Assembly: GCA_964601865.1 (NCBI GenBank)
Contig: CAZRPI010000017.1
Location: 1-37,492, forward strand
DNA from: Pseudopelobacter sp964601865
Lineage (GTDB): Bacteria; Desulfobacterota; Desulfuromonadia; Geobacterales; Pseudopelobacteraceae
DNA length: 37,492 nt
Direction: 5' to 3'
The notes below the pieces were generated by a model that saw only the letters and a program-made list of their open reading frames with translations, was not told where the DNA came from and searched no databases. Each line of letters begins with the position of its first letter. Within the stretch, counting starts at the first letter, position 1. Shown one piece after another: positions 1-6,576 of this stretch. Position numbers and translations under genes: made by a program.

Positions 1-2
1 TC

Positions 3-362
3 AGGGACGCCGCCGGCAATGTGTCGTCCTCCAAAACCGCCAGGGTGACCATAACGCTGCCGGATACCGCTGCCCCGGTAATCACGTTCAGCGCCCCGAC
101 CTCATCAACCATCACTGCCTCCAGGCTGATTATCGCCGCTTCCGCCAAGGATAACGTCAAAGTCACGAAAATGGAGCTCTACCTCGACGGCATCCTCAGA
201 TTGACGACCACCTCCAGATCCATCAAAACCAGCATCAAGGTGGCTCCGGGCTCCCATACCATTCAGGTGAAGGCGTATGATGGCGCCAATAATGTCTCCA
301 CGGCATCAAAGACGGTGGCCACCGGTTCCCGCAAGGTTTCAGGAATAACGCCGGCCGGTTAG
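3..362 (+). CDS. Ig-like domain protein, C-terminal fragment (partial)
   Basis: The reading frame is open from the left edge of the window and ends at TAG 360-362, so this is the C-terminus of a longer protein whose start lies outside. The first codons read RDAAGNVSSS, the usual end of one Ig-like or fibronectin-like repeat. They are followed by one further full repeat: DTAAPVITFSAP opens it, KMELYLDG lies in the middle, and HTIQVKAYDGANNVS closes it. Repeats of this kind occur in secreted or surface proteins, where they act as spacers or binding modules. No catalytic domain is visible. The GTG at position 21 is an internal valine codon, not a convincing start, because no ribosome binding site precedes it and the repeat motif continues upstream. 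Function of the whole protein cannot be judged from this piece. Confidence 0.8.
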   Translation, partial: RDAAGNVSSSKTARVTITLPDTAAPVITFSAPTSSTITASRLIIAASAKDNVKVTKMELYLDGILRLTTTSRSIKTSIKVAPGSHTIQVKAYDGANNVSTASKTVATGSRKVSGITPAG

Positions 363-418
363 GGGCGCTGATTTTGTGTGGAAATTGTTTGTAATGTCCC
401 GCCAGATGTCTCACATAA

Positions 419-456
419 CAAAAAACCCGCCCGACCGTCTGCACGGCCGGGCGGGT
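419..456 (-). terminator. Rho-independent terminator of hisIG
   Basis: Arms 425-437 and 444-456 form a 13-bp GC-rich stem around a 6-nt loop. In the minus-strand RNA the single non-Watson-Crick position is a G-U pair (an A-C mismatch if read as plus-strand RNA), and a run of U follows. It lies about 50 bp past the hisG stop codon, so it fits termination of the minus-strand his transcript. Confidence 0.85.
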
Positions 457-505
457 CCGGCGTAATCAGTTGCTCGCCCGATCATCCGGCAAGCCTTTCC
501 CTGTC

Positions 506-1381
506 TCAGATAATCTTGTTCAGCGGATACTCGATGATGCCCTCCGCTCCCAGTTTCAGCAGTTCCGGGACAACCCGGCGCACGTCCCGCTCCGACATGA
601 CGCTCTCAATGGAGACCCAGTCCGAATTGTAGAGATGGGACACGGTGGCGTTCTTGAGGCTCGGCAGGATGCTGGTGATGGCATCCACCCTGTCCCCCGG
701 AGCGTTCATCTTGAGGCCGACCATGTTCTCGGCCGCCAGGGAGGATTTCATGAGTGTCGCGATCTGTTCGATCTTTGCCCGCTTCCACGGGTCGGCCCAG
801 GAGGCCTTGTTGGCGATGAGGACCGGCACCGACTCCATCAGTTCACAGACGATACGCAGGCCGTTGGCCTTGATGGTTGAGCCGGTTTCCGTGACCTCGA
901 CGATGGCGTCGCAGAGGCCGTCAACCACCTTGGCCTCCGTTGCGCCCCACGAGAACTCCACGTTCACCGGGATATTCCGCTCGGCGAAGTAGCGTTTGGT
1001 AAACCCCACCAGCTCGGTGGAGATGGTGCCGCCAGCCAGGTCTTCGGGCGACTTTACGGTTGAGTCGCCGCTGACAACCAGTACCCATCTGGCCGGACGA
1101 CGGGATACCTTGGAGTAGACCATCTCGCAGACCTCGACCACATCCGATTCGTTTTCACTTACCCAGTCACGGCCGGCGATGCCGGCGTCAATGGTGGCCC
1201 GCTCCACATAGCGCCCCATTTCCTGGGGTCGGATCAGTTTGCAGTTCATTTCACTGTCATCAATACCGGGGAAGTAGTTCCTGGAGGAGATGGTCACCTT
1301 CCAGCCGGATTTTTTGAACAGTTCGACCGTGGCGTTCTCCAGGCTCCCCTTGGGGATGCCGAAATTCAGTATGTTGCTCAT
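506..1381 (-). CDS. hisG: ATP phosphoribosyltransferase, long form (HisG)
   Basis: HisG condenses ATP with PRPP, the first and feedback-controlled step of histidine synthesis. The 291-residue protein has the family N-terminus (GIPKGSLENAT, residues 8-18), DAGIAGRDWV (65-74) and the PRPP-binding stretch DAIVEVTETGSTI (158-170). Its length matches the long, self-contained form, which carries a C-terminal ACT-like regulatory domain (about residues 215-291) and needs no HisZ partner. The start is ATG 1381-1379: GGAG lies 5 nt upstream of it, whereas the adjacent ATG 1384-1382 leaves only 2 nt. The gene follows hisI by 19 nt on the same strand and shares its promoter. Histidine feedback inhibition is known for the family; nothing here contradicts it. 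Confidence 0.95.
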   Translation of the reverse strand: MSNILNFGIPKGSLENATVELFKKSGWKVTISSRNYFPGIDDSEMNCKLIRPQEMGRYVERATIDAGIAGRDWVSENESDVVEVCEMVYSKVSRRPARWVLVVSGDSTVKSPEDLAGGTISTELVGFTKRYFAERNIPVNVEFSWGATEAKVVDGLCDAIVEVTETGSTIKANGLRIVCELMESVPVLIANKASWADPWKRAKIEQIATLMKSSLAAENMVGLKMNAPGDRVDAITSILPSLKNATVSHLYNSDWVSIESVMSERDVRRVVPELLKLGAEGIIEYPLNKII

Positions 1382-1400
1382 CATTGCTCCAATAAACCGT

Positions 1401-1778
1401 TTATTTTTTATAGACCTGCGCCGGGTCGAACAGGGGGTTGGAATGCTCCACCCACTGGCCATTCTCCCATTTCACGTAGAAACAGCTTCTGTTGCCGGTA
1501 TGGCAGGCGGCCGGACCGTTCTGCCTGACCTTGATGACCACGCTGTCGGCGTCGCAGTCGGTCAGAACTTCCACAACCTCCTGGGTGTTGCCGGACTCCT
1601 CCCCCTTCATCCAGTACTTGTTGCGGCTGCGGCTGTAAAACCAGGTCTTGCCGGTTTCCAGGGTCAGGTTGAGGGTCTTTTCGTCCATGTAGGCAACCAT
1701 GAGGACTTCACCGTTCTGGTAATCCTGGATGACGGCGGGGATCAGCCCCCCCATTTTGCTGAAATCGATCTGAATCAC
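1401..1778 (-). CDS. hisI: Phosphoribosyl-AMP cyclohydrolase (HisI)
   Basis: HisI opens the purine ring of phosphoribosyl-AMP, the third step of histidine synthesis, as a zinc- and magnesium-dependent cytoplasmic dimer. The 125-residue protein is the stand-alone cyclohydrolase, with no fused HisE domain. Metal-binding features are the acidic cluster DCDADS (about residues 80-85) and the zinc-binding stretch CHTGNRSCF (about 96-104). The start is a GTG at 1778-1776, chosen because AAGGAG lies 6 nt upstream and the protein then begins MIQIDFSKM, as expected for the family. The longer open frame upstream has no ribosome site and would cover the promoter. It is the first gene of a hisI-hisG operon. 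Confidence 0.95.
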   Translation of the reverse strand: MIQIDFSKMGGLIPAVIQDYQNGEVLMVAYMDEKTLNLTLETGKTWFYSRSRNKYWMKGEESGNTQEVVEVLTDCDADSVVIKVRQNGPAACHTGNRSCFYVKWENGQWVEHSNPLFDPAQVYKK

Positions 1779-1814
1779 ATCTGTCTCCTTGGTGATGGTT
1801 CTTGCAAAGTGGCA

Positions 1815-1843
1815 AGTATATGTTTCTGAATTGTAAATTGCAA
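1815..1843 (-). promoter_or_regulatory. Sigma70-type promoter of hisIG
   Basis: Read on the minus strand: -35 TTGCAA (1843-1838), a 17-nt spacer, and -10 TATACT (1820-1815), about 40 nt before the hisI start. Just downstream, 1801-1816 holds a small inverted repeat (CTTGC-N6-GCAAG) that could be an operator. Box match and spacing are good; no experimental evidence. Confidence 0.6.
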
Positions 1844-1979
1844 GAACGGCGGCGACTGATTTGATAATTGGATGGATATATTGTGAAGAGCTGATTGTTA
1901 ACAATCTTCTGACGGCATCAACACGATGGGGGGACGAACAAGAGGTGGTTGTACCAACGCCCCCCTGCGCCAAGCCTCT

Positions 1980-2008
1980 TTGATTCGTTGCACGGGATGT
2001 GTTAGCAT
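1980..2008 (+). promoter_or_regulatory. Possible promoter of the siroheme protein gene
   Basis: TTGATT (1980-1985), a 17-nt spacer and TAGCAT (2003-2008) lie 100 nt upstream of the start codon. The match is moderate. The remainder of the roughly 330-bp divergent region between hisI and this gene shows no coding potential that I trust. Confidence 0.3.
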
Positions 2009-2107
2009 GTGGCGCCGTTTCCGGCGCTGAGGCGCCGACCTTGCGCTTTTACCGTTACGTGGCTTGATCGTTCAGTTTGCGGCTGCGGATGTTTCATGGA
2101 GGAGAGG

Positions 2108-2767
2108 ATGAAGAAAGATATCGTTGAAAAGGGGGCCATACTGCAAAGGGACCGCGCGACCTATGCCATCGCCCCCCATATTCCCGGCGGGCTCACCGAT
2201 ACCGCGACCCTTCGCAAACTGTGCGATGTCGCGGACAAATACAACCTGACCATAAAGCTTACCTCGGCCCAGCGGATCATGCTGATCGGGGTCAGGGGAG
2301 AGGACCTGGACGCCGTCTGGGGCGAACTTGCGCAGAAACCGGGCGCGGCCATAGGGCTCTGCGTCCGCAGCATCAAGATCTGCCCCGGTACGACCTGGTG
2401 CAAGCGCGGGGTGCGGGATTCCATCTCCCTCGGTCTCAGGCTTGACGCCAGGTATCATGCCATGACACTTCCCAACAAGCTGAAAATGGGGGTTTCCGGA
2501 TGCATGGTATCCTGCGCCGAATCGGGGGTGAAGGACATCGGAATCATTGCCACCGCGAAGGGATGGCGGATACTGGTGGGTGGAAACGCAGGCTCCAGGC
2601 CGCGCCTGGCTGATCCTCTGGTCGATGTTCCGGCCGACGAGGAGCGGGTGCTTGAGGTGGTTGACGGGATTATCAACTGGTACCGTGATTCGGGCCGCGA
2701 GGTCCGGCTTGGAAGGCTGGTGGAGGAGATGGGAATCGACAGGTTCCGGGAAGAGGTGCTGGGCTGA
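2108..2767 (+). CDS. Small siroheme/[4Fe-4S] sulfite or nitrite reductase-like protein
   Basis: A 219-residue protein built from one sulfite/nitrite reductase unit. The siroheme/[4Fe-4S] signature is complete: C92-x5-C98 (CPGTTWC) and C132-x3-C136 (CMVSC). The N-terminal half contains the ferredoxin-like reductase domain (LTSAQRIMLIGV). Classical assimilatory enzymes are more than twice as long. This size matches the low-molecular-weight assimilatory-type sulfite reductase described from Desulfovibrio, so reduction of sulfite (or nitrite) to sulfide (or ammonia) is plausible, but the in vivo substrate is unknown. The start at ATG 2108 is preferred because GGAGGAGAGG sits directly before it; an in-frame ATG at 2096 lacks a ribosome site. 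It is a single gene with no electron-transfer partner beside it. Confidence 0.8.
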   Translation: MKKDIVEKGAILQRDRATYAIAPHIPGGLTDTATLRKLCDVADKYNLTIKLTSAQRIMLIGVRGEDLDAVWGELAQKPGAAIGLCVRSIKICPGTTWCKRGVRDSISLGLRLDARYHAMTLPNKLKMGVSGCMVSCAESGVKDIGIIATAKGWRILVGGNAGSRPRLADPLVDVPADEERVLEVVDGIINWYRDSGREVRLGRLVEEMGIDRFREEVLG

Positions 2768-2801
2768 TTCGCTATCGATATTCATCGATTGATAATTGAT
2801 A

Positions 2802-2833
2802 CCGTAGAGACGCATTGCAATGCGTCTCTACGG
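2802..2833. repeat. Perfect 32-bp palindrome
   Basis: Arms CCGTAGAGACGCATTG and its exact reverse complement abut with no loop, 34 bp after the siroheme gene stop and 50 bp before the convergent TPM gene stop. The GTAGAGACGC...GCGTCTCTAC type is familiar as a dispersed intergenic palindrome in many genomes. It could help stop transcription from either side, but no U-run follows. Confidence 0.8.
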
Positions 2834-2884
2834 CAATATTCAGTATCATCTTGAATTCAATCCGGAATAAGTTGGCGAATCATA

Positions 2885-3754
2885 TCAGAAATCGTCCGAG
2901 GACCCCCCTCCGTCGAATCCTCCACCACCGCCGGAAAAGCCACCGCCATCTCCGAACGAGCCCCCACCGCCGAAGGACCCTCCGCCCCAGCCTCCACCGC
3001 CGTAATACCCGCCACCGCCGCCCCATCTTCCGGAGAAGATGAGACTGAGGAGGAAGCCGCCAAAGAAACCGGCCACCGCCAGCATGAGCAGCATCAAGAT
3101 TCCCATGCCGGGAAATGCGGCGTAGGCTGCCAGAGAGAGGCCCGTCGCGCCGGCAATGCCTCCCAGGAAGCGAGAGAAGGAACCGAGGAAGATGGCCGCC
3201 AGGGCCGTCACCAGAAAGAAGGTAAGTGGTGATGCCGACCCGTGCCGCGCTTTTCCGGCCATATCCCGCGGGGATGCCTTGAATTCTCCCTTTGTGGCGG
3301 AGATGATGCCGTCAACACCGGCGGCAATTCCCCGATCGAAATCGTTGGATTTGAGATAGGGGCGCATCCTCTCCCTGATGATCCGGCTGGCGGTGATGTC
3401 GGGCAGAACACCCTGCAGCCCCATTCCAACCTCAATGCGCACCTTCCGCTCGGCCAGGGCGAGAACCAGCAGCACGCCGTTATCCTTCCCCTTCTGTCCG
3501 ATTTTCCAGGAGTCCGCCACCCGGATGGTGAACTGGTCGATGTCGTCCCCCTGCAGGGAGGAAACCGTCAGCACCACGATCTGGGTTGACTGGTCGCGCT
3601 CGAACTCGGCAAGCTTCCGCTCCAGGGAAGTCCTGGTTTCCGGAGTGAGCACGGCGGCGTTGTCATTGACGCGTTCGGTGAGTTGGGGAACATCCAGGGC
3701 CGGCAGTGGCAGCGGCAGCAGAACCAGAAGTATCAGAAAAAACAGTCTCTTCAT
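2885..3754 (-). CDS. TPM-domain membrane protein with glycine-rich tail (YgcG type)
   Basis: A 289-residue protein with an N-terminal signal peptide (residues 1-20, MKRLFFLILLVLLPLPLPAL). A TPM domain follows (about 24-150: RVNDNAAVLTPE, QIVVLTV, WKIGQKGKDNGVLLVLA, RIEVGMGLQGVLPD). Next come two hydrophobic segments (about 175-245) and a C-terminal tail rich in glycine, serine and aspartate. TPM domains of this type face the periplasm and have been tied to photosystem repair in plants and to phosphatase activity in some members; bacterial roles are poorly defined. The gene is the downstream partner of a LemA gene, a common pairing. The start at ATG 3754 gives a clean signal peptide but has no strong ribosome site. 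Upstream codons belong to the structured repeat at 3771-3950 rather than to the protein. Confidence 0.85.
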   Translation of the reverse strand: MKRLFFLILLVLLPLPLPALDVPQLTERVNDNAAVLTPETRTSLERKLAEFERDQSTQIVVLTVSSLQGDDIDQFTIRVADSWKIGQKGKDNGVLLVLALAERKVRIEVGMGLQGVLPDITASRIIRERMRPYLKSNDFDRGIAAGVDGIISATKGEFKASPRDMAGKARHGSASPLTFFLVTALAAIFLGSFSRFLGGIAGATGLSLAAYAAFPGMGILMLLMLAVAGFFGGFLLSLIFSGRWGGGGGYYGGGGWGGGSFGGGGSFGDGGGFSGGGGGFDGGGSSDDF

Positions 3755-3770
3755 GTTATTGGTCCGGTTG

Positions 3771-3950
3771 ACCAGGATTCGTGACGCCTCCATGCCTTCG
3801 TTAGCCCGGAAGGCCTCTGCCCTGGCGTTCAATTAAGATTACAGGTTGCCCGGCGGAGGACCGGCAGAATGAACGGTTTGTTACGGCACGGCAGCGTACG
3901 GGCCCCGACTCTTCCGGTCACTGCGGCATTCCGGCGTCACGAATCCTGGT
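3771..3950 (-). repeat. Structured dispersed element, copy 1
   Basis: An 180-bp element closed by perfect 18-bp arms, ACCAGGATTCGTGACGCC (3771-3788) and its reverse complement (3933-3950). A diverged second copy lies at 29649-29820. Shared interior blocks include the minus-strand stretches CCGGAAGAG, GGTCCTCCG and CTAACG. Read as minus-strand RNA, an inner hairpin GCCTTC/GAAGGC (6 bp, loop of 9) and a short stem CCGG-aagag-UCGG with a terminal G-U form. The element starts 15 nt after lemA and ends 16 nt before the TPM start, so it lies in the transcribed spacer. Structured repeat, transposon remnant or cis-regulatory RNA are all possible. Confidence 0.8.
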
Positions 3951-3965
3951 TTGATTTGTCTGGCC

Positions 3966-4550
3966 TCAGAACTTGATCTTGGGCGCCGACTTTGCGCCCT
4001 CTTCAGCCTTGAACGGCTCCTTGCGCTGGAGGTGCAACAGCAGCGAATTCGTCAGGGAGTTGGGGAAGGTGCGGATGCTGGTGTTGAAGGTCTGCACCGC
4101 GCCGTTGTAGCGTTCGCGGGCAACGTTGATCCGGTTTTCCGTCCCTTCGAGCTGTTTCTGGAGATCCATGAAGTTCTGGTTCGCCTTCAGGTCCGGGTAT
4201 TTCTCCACAACCACCATGAGGCGGGAGAGGGCGCCGGAAAGTTCGCCCTGGGCCTGGCGGAACCTGTTCACGCTGGCAGGGTCGTTCAGGGCGTCCTTCG
4301 ACATCTGGATGGAGCCGACCCTGGCCCGGGCTTCGGTGACCGCCTTGAGGGTGTCGGCCTCATGCCTGGCGTACCCCTTGACCACCTCGACCAGGTTGGG
4401 GATCAAATCGGCCCGCCGCTGGTAGGCCGATTCCACGTTGCCCCAGGCGGCGGTGACCGCCTCCTCGTTGGCCTGCATGGTGTTGTAGCCGCAACCCGAC
4501 AGAAGGGTGAGCAGCGCCAGAAAGAGAAGTTGCGTTACCAGTCGTTTCAT
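3966..4550 (-). CDS. LemA family lipoprotein
   Basis: A 194-residue LemA family protein. The N-terminus is a lipoprotein signal with lipobox LSGC (C20), followed by the long helical LemA domain: NVESAYQRRADLIPNLVEVVKGYA (about 38-61), an E/R-rich middle, and PDLKANQNFMDLQKQLEGTENRI (about 124-146). LemA proteins are thought to be membrane-anchored scaffolds; no enzyme activity is established. The following gene on the strand encodes a TPM-domain protein, the usual neighbour. The C-terminal tail (KEPFKAEEGAKSAPKIKF) is polar. The start ATG 4550 is supported by GGAGG 7 nt upstream. Confidence 0.9.
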   Translation of the reverse strand: MKRLVTQLLFLALLTLLSGCGYNTMQANEEAVTAAWGNVESAYQRRADLIPNLVEVVKGYARHEADTLKAVTEARARVGSIQMSKDALNDPASVNRFRQAQGELSGALSRLMVVVEKYPDLKANQNFMDLQKQLEGTENRINVARERYNGAVQTFNTSIRTFPNSLTNSLLLHLQRKEPFKAEEGAKSAPKIKF

Positions 4551-4597
4551 GGGTTTTCCTCCGGGTATCGAATGTCGATGTGATTAATTCTCCGCAG

Positions 4598-4861
4598 TCA
4601 GACGGAGTTTCTGTCATAATGCAGCTTTAACGCACACAGAGCGGCGTTGCAGACCAGCGGAATGATGTTGGCCAGAATCAGCGGCAGATCGTCGATAAGG
4701 ATACCGTAAATCATCCAGAGTGCAACGCCGATTGCCAGGAGCAGCGGTTGCCAGATTGAGATGTCCTCGGCGTGACGCGTCCTCACGGTTTTTATGACCT
4801 GGGGAATTGCGGCTACGCTGGTGATGACGCCTGCCACGAACCCGACGATAGTCGTGTTCAC
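4598..4861 (-). CDS. SemiSWEET / PQ-loop small membrane transporter
   Basis: An 87-residue protein with three hydrophobic helices and the PQ-loop motif AAIPQVIKTVRT near the end of helix 1, followed by DISIWQPLLLAIGVALWMIYGI. SemiSWEETs are half-size sugar transporters that work as dimers; the substrate here cannot be read from sequence. The start is GTG 4861-4859, overlapping the trmJ stop codon in a GTGA arrangement with AGGA 7 nt upstream. This implies translational coupling to trmJ. It is the third gene of the dedA-trmJ-semiSWEET series. Confidence 0.85.
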   Translation of the reverse strand: MNTTIVGFVAGVITSVAAIPQVIKTVRTRHAEDISIWQPLLLAIGVALWMIYGILIDDLPLILANIIPLVCNAALCALKLHYDRNSV

Positions 4862-5601
4862 GGGCGTTTCCTGCCATCGAAGCCGGAGCTGGCCCAGTCG
4901 ATCTGGGAGAGCATCCCCCTCAGGATGGACACTTCGCGGGTATCCAGCTCCGAACGGAAGAATATCCGGCGCAGGGAACGCATGATGTGCCCCGGATTCT
5001 GCTCGTTGAGAAAGCCGATCTTCAGCAGACACGACTCCATCTGGCTGAAGAGCGATTCCATCTCCGCCGATACGGCCAACTGCTCCATCCTCCCTCCTCC
5101 GGGGGAATCCGTTGCCTTCCCCAGTTCGTAGCAGAAGATGAGCACGGCCTGGGAGAGGTTGAGCGAGCCGTACTCGCCTGAGGACGGGATGGTCGCGTGC
5201 CAGCGGCAGAGTGACAGTTCGTCGGTGGTGAGTCCGTTGTCCTCCCGGCCAAAAACGATTGCCGCCCGGCATTCAGGAGTGGCGTTGGTTTTGAGGAGGG
5301 TCGCCACCTCCGGAGGAGAGAGGATCTCCTGGCGGTACTTGCCATGGCGCCGGGTGGTCCCCACGGTCAGGGTGCAGTCGGCCAAGGCGGATTGAAGGTC
5401 GTCGTACAGTTCGGCCCGTTCCAGCAGGTCTTTGGCGGCAACGGCGAATTTAAGCGATTCGGGATGAAAACGGTTGCATCCTTTCACCAGGCGCAAGCGG
5501 GTCAGCCCCATATTTTTCATGGCGCGGCAGACCATGCCGATATTGCCGGGGGACTGGGGCTCGACCATGACGATCGAGATATTGTCAGCTGTTCCGTTCA
5601 A
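4858..5601 (-). CDS. trmJ: tRNA/rRNA 2'-O-ribose methyltransferase, TrmJ/SpoU family
   Basis: A 247-residue SPOUT methyltransferase. All three SpoU motifs are visible: EPQSPGNIGMVCRAMKNMG near the N-terminus, AIVFGREDNGLTTDEL in the middle, and IPSSGEYGSLNLSQAV after it, which form the trefoil knot that binds S-adenosylmethionine. Length and a C-terminal helical extension (RSLRRIFFRSELDTREVSILRGML) fit TrmJ, which methylates position 32 of tRNA, better than plain TrmH; other targets are possible. The start chosen is TTG 5601-5599, which overlaps the dedA stop codon (TTGA) and retains the residues before motif 1. The next ATG (5568) lies only three residues before motif 1. AGGA stands 10 nt before the TTG. 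Confidence 0.85.
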   Translation of the reverse strand: MNGTADNISIVMVEPQSPGNIGMVCRAMKNMGLTRLRLVKGCNRFHPESLKFAVAAKDLLERAELYDDLQSALADCTLTVGTTRRHGKYRQEILSPPEVATLLKTNATPECRAAIVFGREDNGLTTDELSLCRWHATIPSSGEYGSLNLSQAVLIFCYELGKATDSPGGGRMEQLAVSAEMESLFSQMESCLLKIGFLNEQNPGHIMRSLRRIFFRSELDTREVSILRGMLSQIDWASSGFDGRKRP

Positions 5602-6233
5602 TCGCGCGAATTCCTGTCGGTCCGCGGGGCGCGCATCCTGGCGAGTCGCTCCCGAGCCGGTTTCTTTGCCTTCCAGACATGGTAGAGATGAATCAGCCAA
5701 GCGGTCATGATGAACCCCATGAGGACAAGAATCAGGTAATGTTCGTACCTGCTCGCGTCTTCCAGAAAAAAAGTGGCGCTCTTTCCGAACAGATAGCCGG
5801 CCAGGGAGAAAACAATGGCCCATGACAGGGCGCTGGCCATGTTTACCCACAGGAATGTCCGCGGAGAAAGGGCGGTGACCCCTAGAATAATAGGGAGTAC
5901 GATGCGCAGTCCATACGTATAACGCGAAACAAAGGCCACCAGTACACCGTATTTTTCAATCAGACGGAGAGCTTCGCGAAACTTGCGGGCTATGGCGTGA
6001 AATCTCCGCAGGAGGGCCTTACCCCGGTAATAGCCGAGGTAATAGTAGAACTGGTCGCCGAGAAATGAACCGGTAAAAGCCGTCACCATCACCCATCCGA
6101 GGTCGAGATAGCCCTGGAAGGCGAGAAAACCGGCCATAACCAGAATGGCCTCGCCCTCGAGAAAGGTGCCGATGAACAGCACCCGGTAACCATAAAGCTC
6201 GAGGCACTCCCTTAAATACTGCTGGAGATGCAT
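5598..6233 (-). CDS. DedA family membrane protein
   Basis: A 211-residue integral membrane protein of the DedA/SNARE-associated family. Family landmarks are GTFLEGEAILVMAGFLAFQG (residues 22-41, with the conserved Glu), FTGSFLGDQFYYYLGYYRGK (about 53-72) and the re-entrant loop SRYTYGLRIVLPIILG (about 103-118) with the conserved arginines. Members have been implicated in membrane lipid and undecaprenyl-phosphate recycling and in envelope homeostasis; the role of this one is unknown. The gene heads a minus-strand series in which the stop of each gene overlaps the start of the next. GGGAG lies 9 nt before ATG 6233. The promoter may lie in or beyond the assembly gap 38 bp upstream. Confidence 0.9.
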   Translation of the reverse strand: MHLQQYLRECLELYGYRVLFIGTFLEGEAILVMAGFLAFQGYLDLGWVMVTAFTGSFLGDQFYYYLGYYRGKALLRRFHAIARKFREALRLIEKYGVLVAFVSRYTYGLRIVLPIILGVTALSPRTFLWVNMASALSWAIVFSLAGYLFGKSATFFLEDASRYEHYLILVLMGFIMTAWLIHLYHVWKAKKPARERLARMRAPRTDRNSRD

Positions 6234-6270
6234 TCCGATTCACTCCCGTCGGATCGCAACCCGTTGAGAA

Positions 6271-6370
6271 NNNNNNNNNNNNNNNNNNNNNNNNNNNNNN
6301 NNNNNNNNNNNNNNNNNNNNNNNNNNNNNNNNNNNNNNNNNNNNNNNNNNNNNNNNNNNNNNNNNNNNNN
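6271..6370. other. Assembly gap (100 N)
   Basis: Exactly 100 undetermined bases, the usual placeholder for a scaffold gap of unknown size. The upstream region of dedA and the far upstream region of the TPR gene are therefore incomplete, and genes may be missing here. Confidence 0.98.
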
Positions 6371-6475
6371 TTTTTCGGTTCGGGAGGTAACCCTAATTGA
6401 TTTTACCGGTCGTGTCAAAAACAATCGGCAGCCTTGATTGCAAAGGAAAACGCCTAAATATCTGCCTTATTATGC

Positions 6476-6505
6476 TTGACATGTCTTGCCGGTTACGATT
6501 ATTTT
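6476..6505 (+). promoter_or_regulatory. Sigma70-type promoter of the TPR gene
   Basis: A perfect -35 box TTGACA (6476-6481), an 18-nt spacer and TATTTT (6500-6505) stand about 70 nt before the proposed start codon. The -10 box matches the consensus at four of six positions. Confidence 0.55.
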
Positions 6506-6576
6506 TGTAGCTGTTTTAATAGAATCGGCTATTAATGAGTATTTGCGTATCGCGTGGCGGAAAGGACCCGGTAACG

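Noticed and set aside
3771..3832. N-terminal extension of the TPM protein into the repeat (26 extra codons)
   Set aside because: The extension lies mostly in the structured element and would bury the signal peptide; ATG 3754 gives a clean signal sequence.
3771..3950. Cobalamin riboswitch
   Set aside because: Some blocks (CCGGAAGAG) recall it, but the full B12-box arrangement is absent, and the neighbouring genes (LemA/TPM, trpB) do not fit.
6212..6437. Open frames on both strands across the N run
   Set aside because: They exist only because unknown bases are treated as open.
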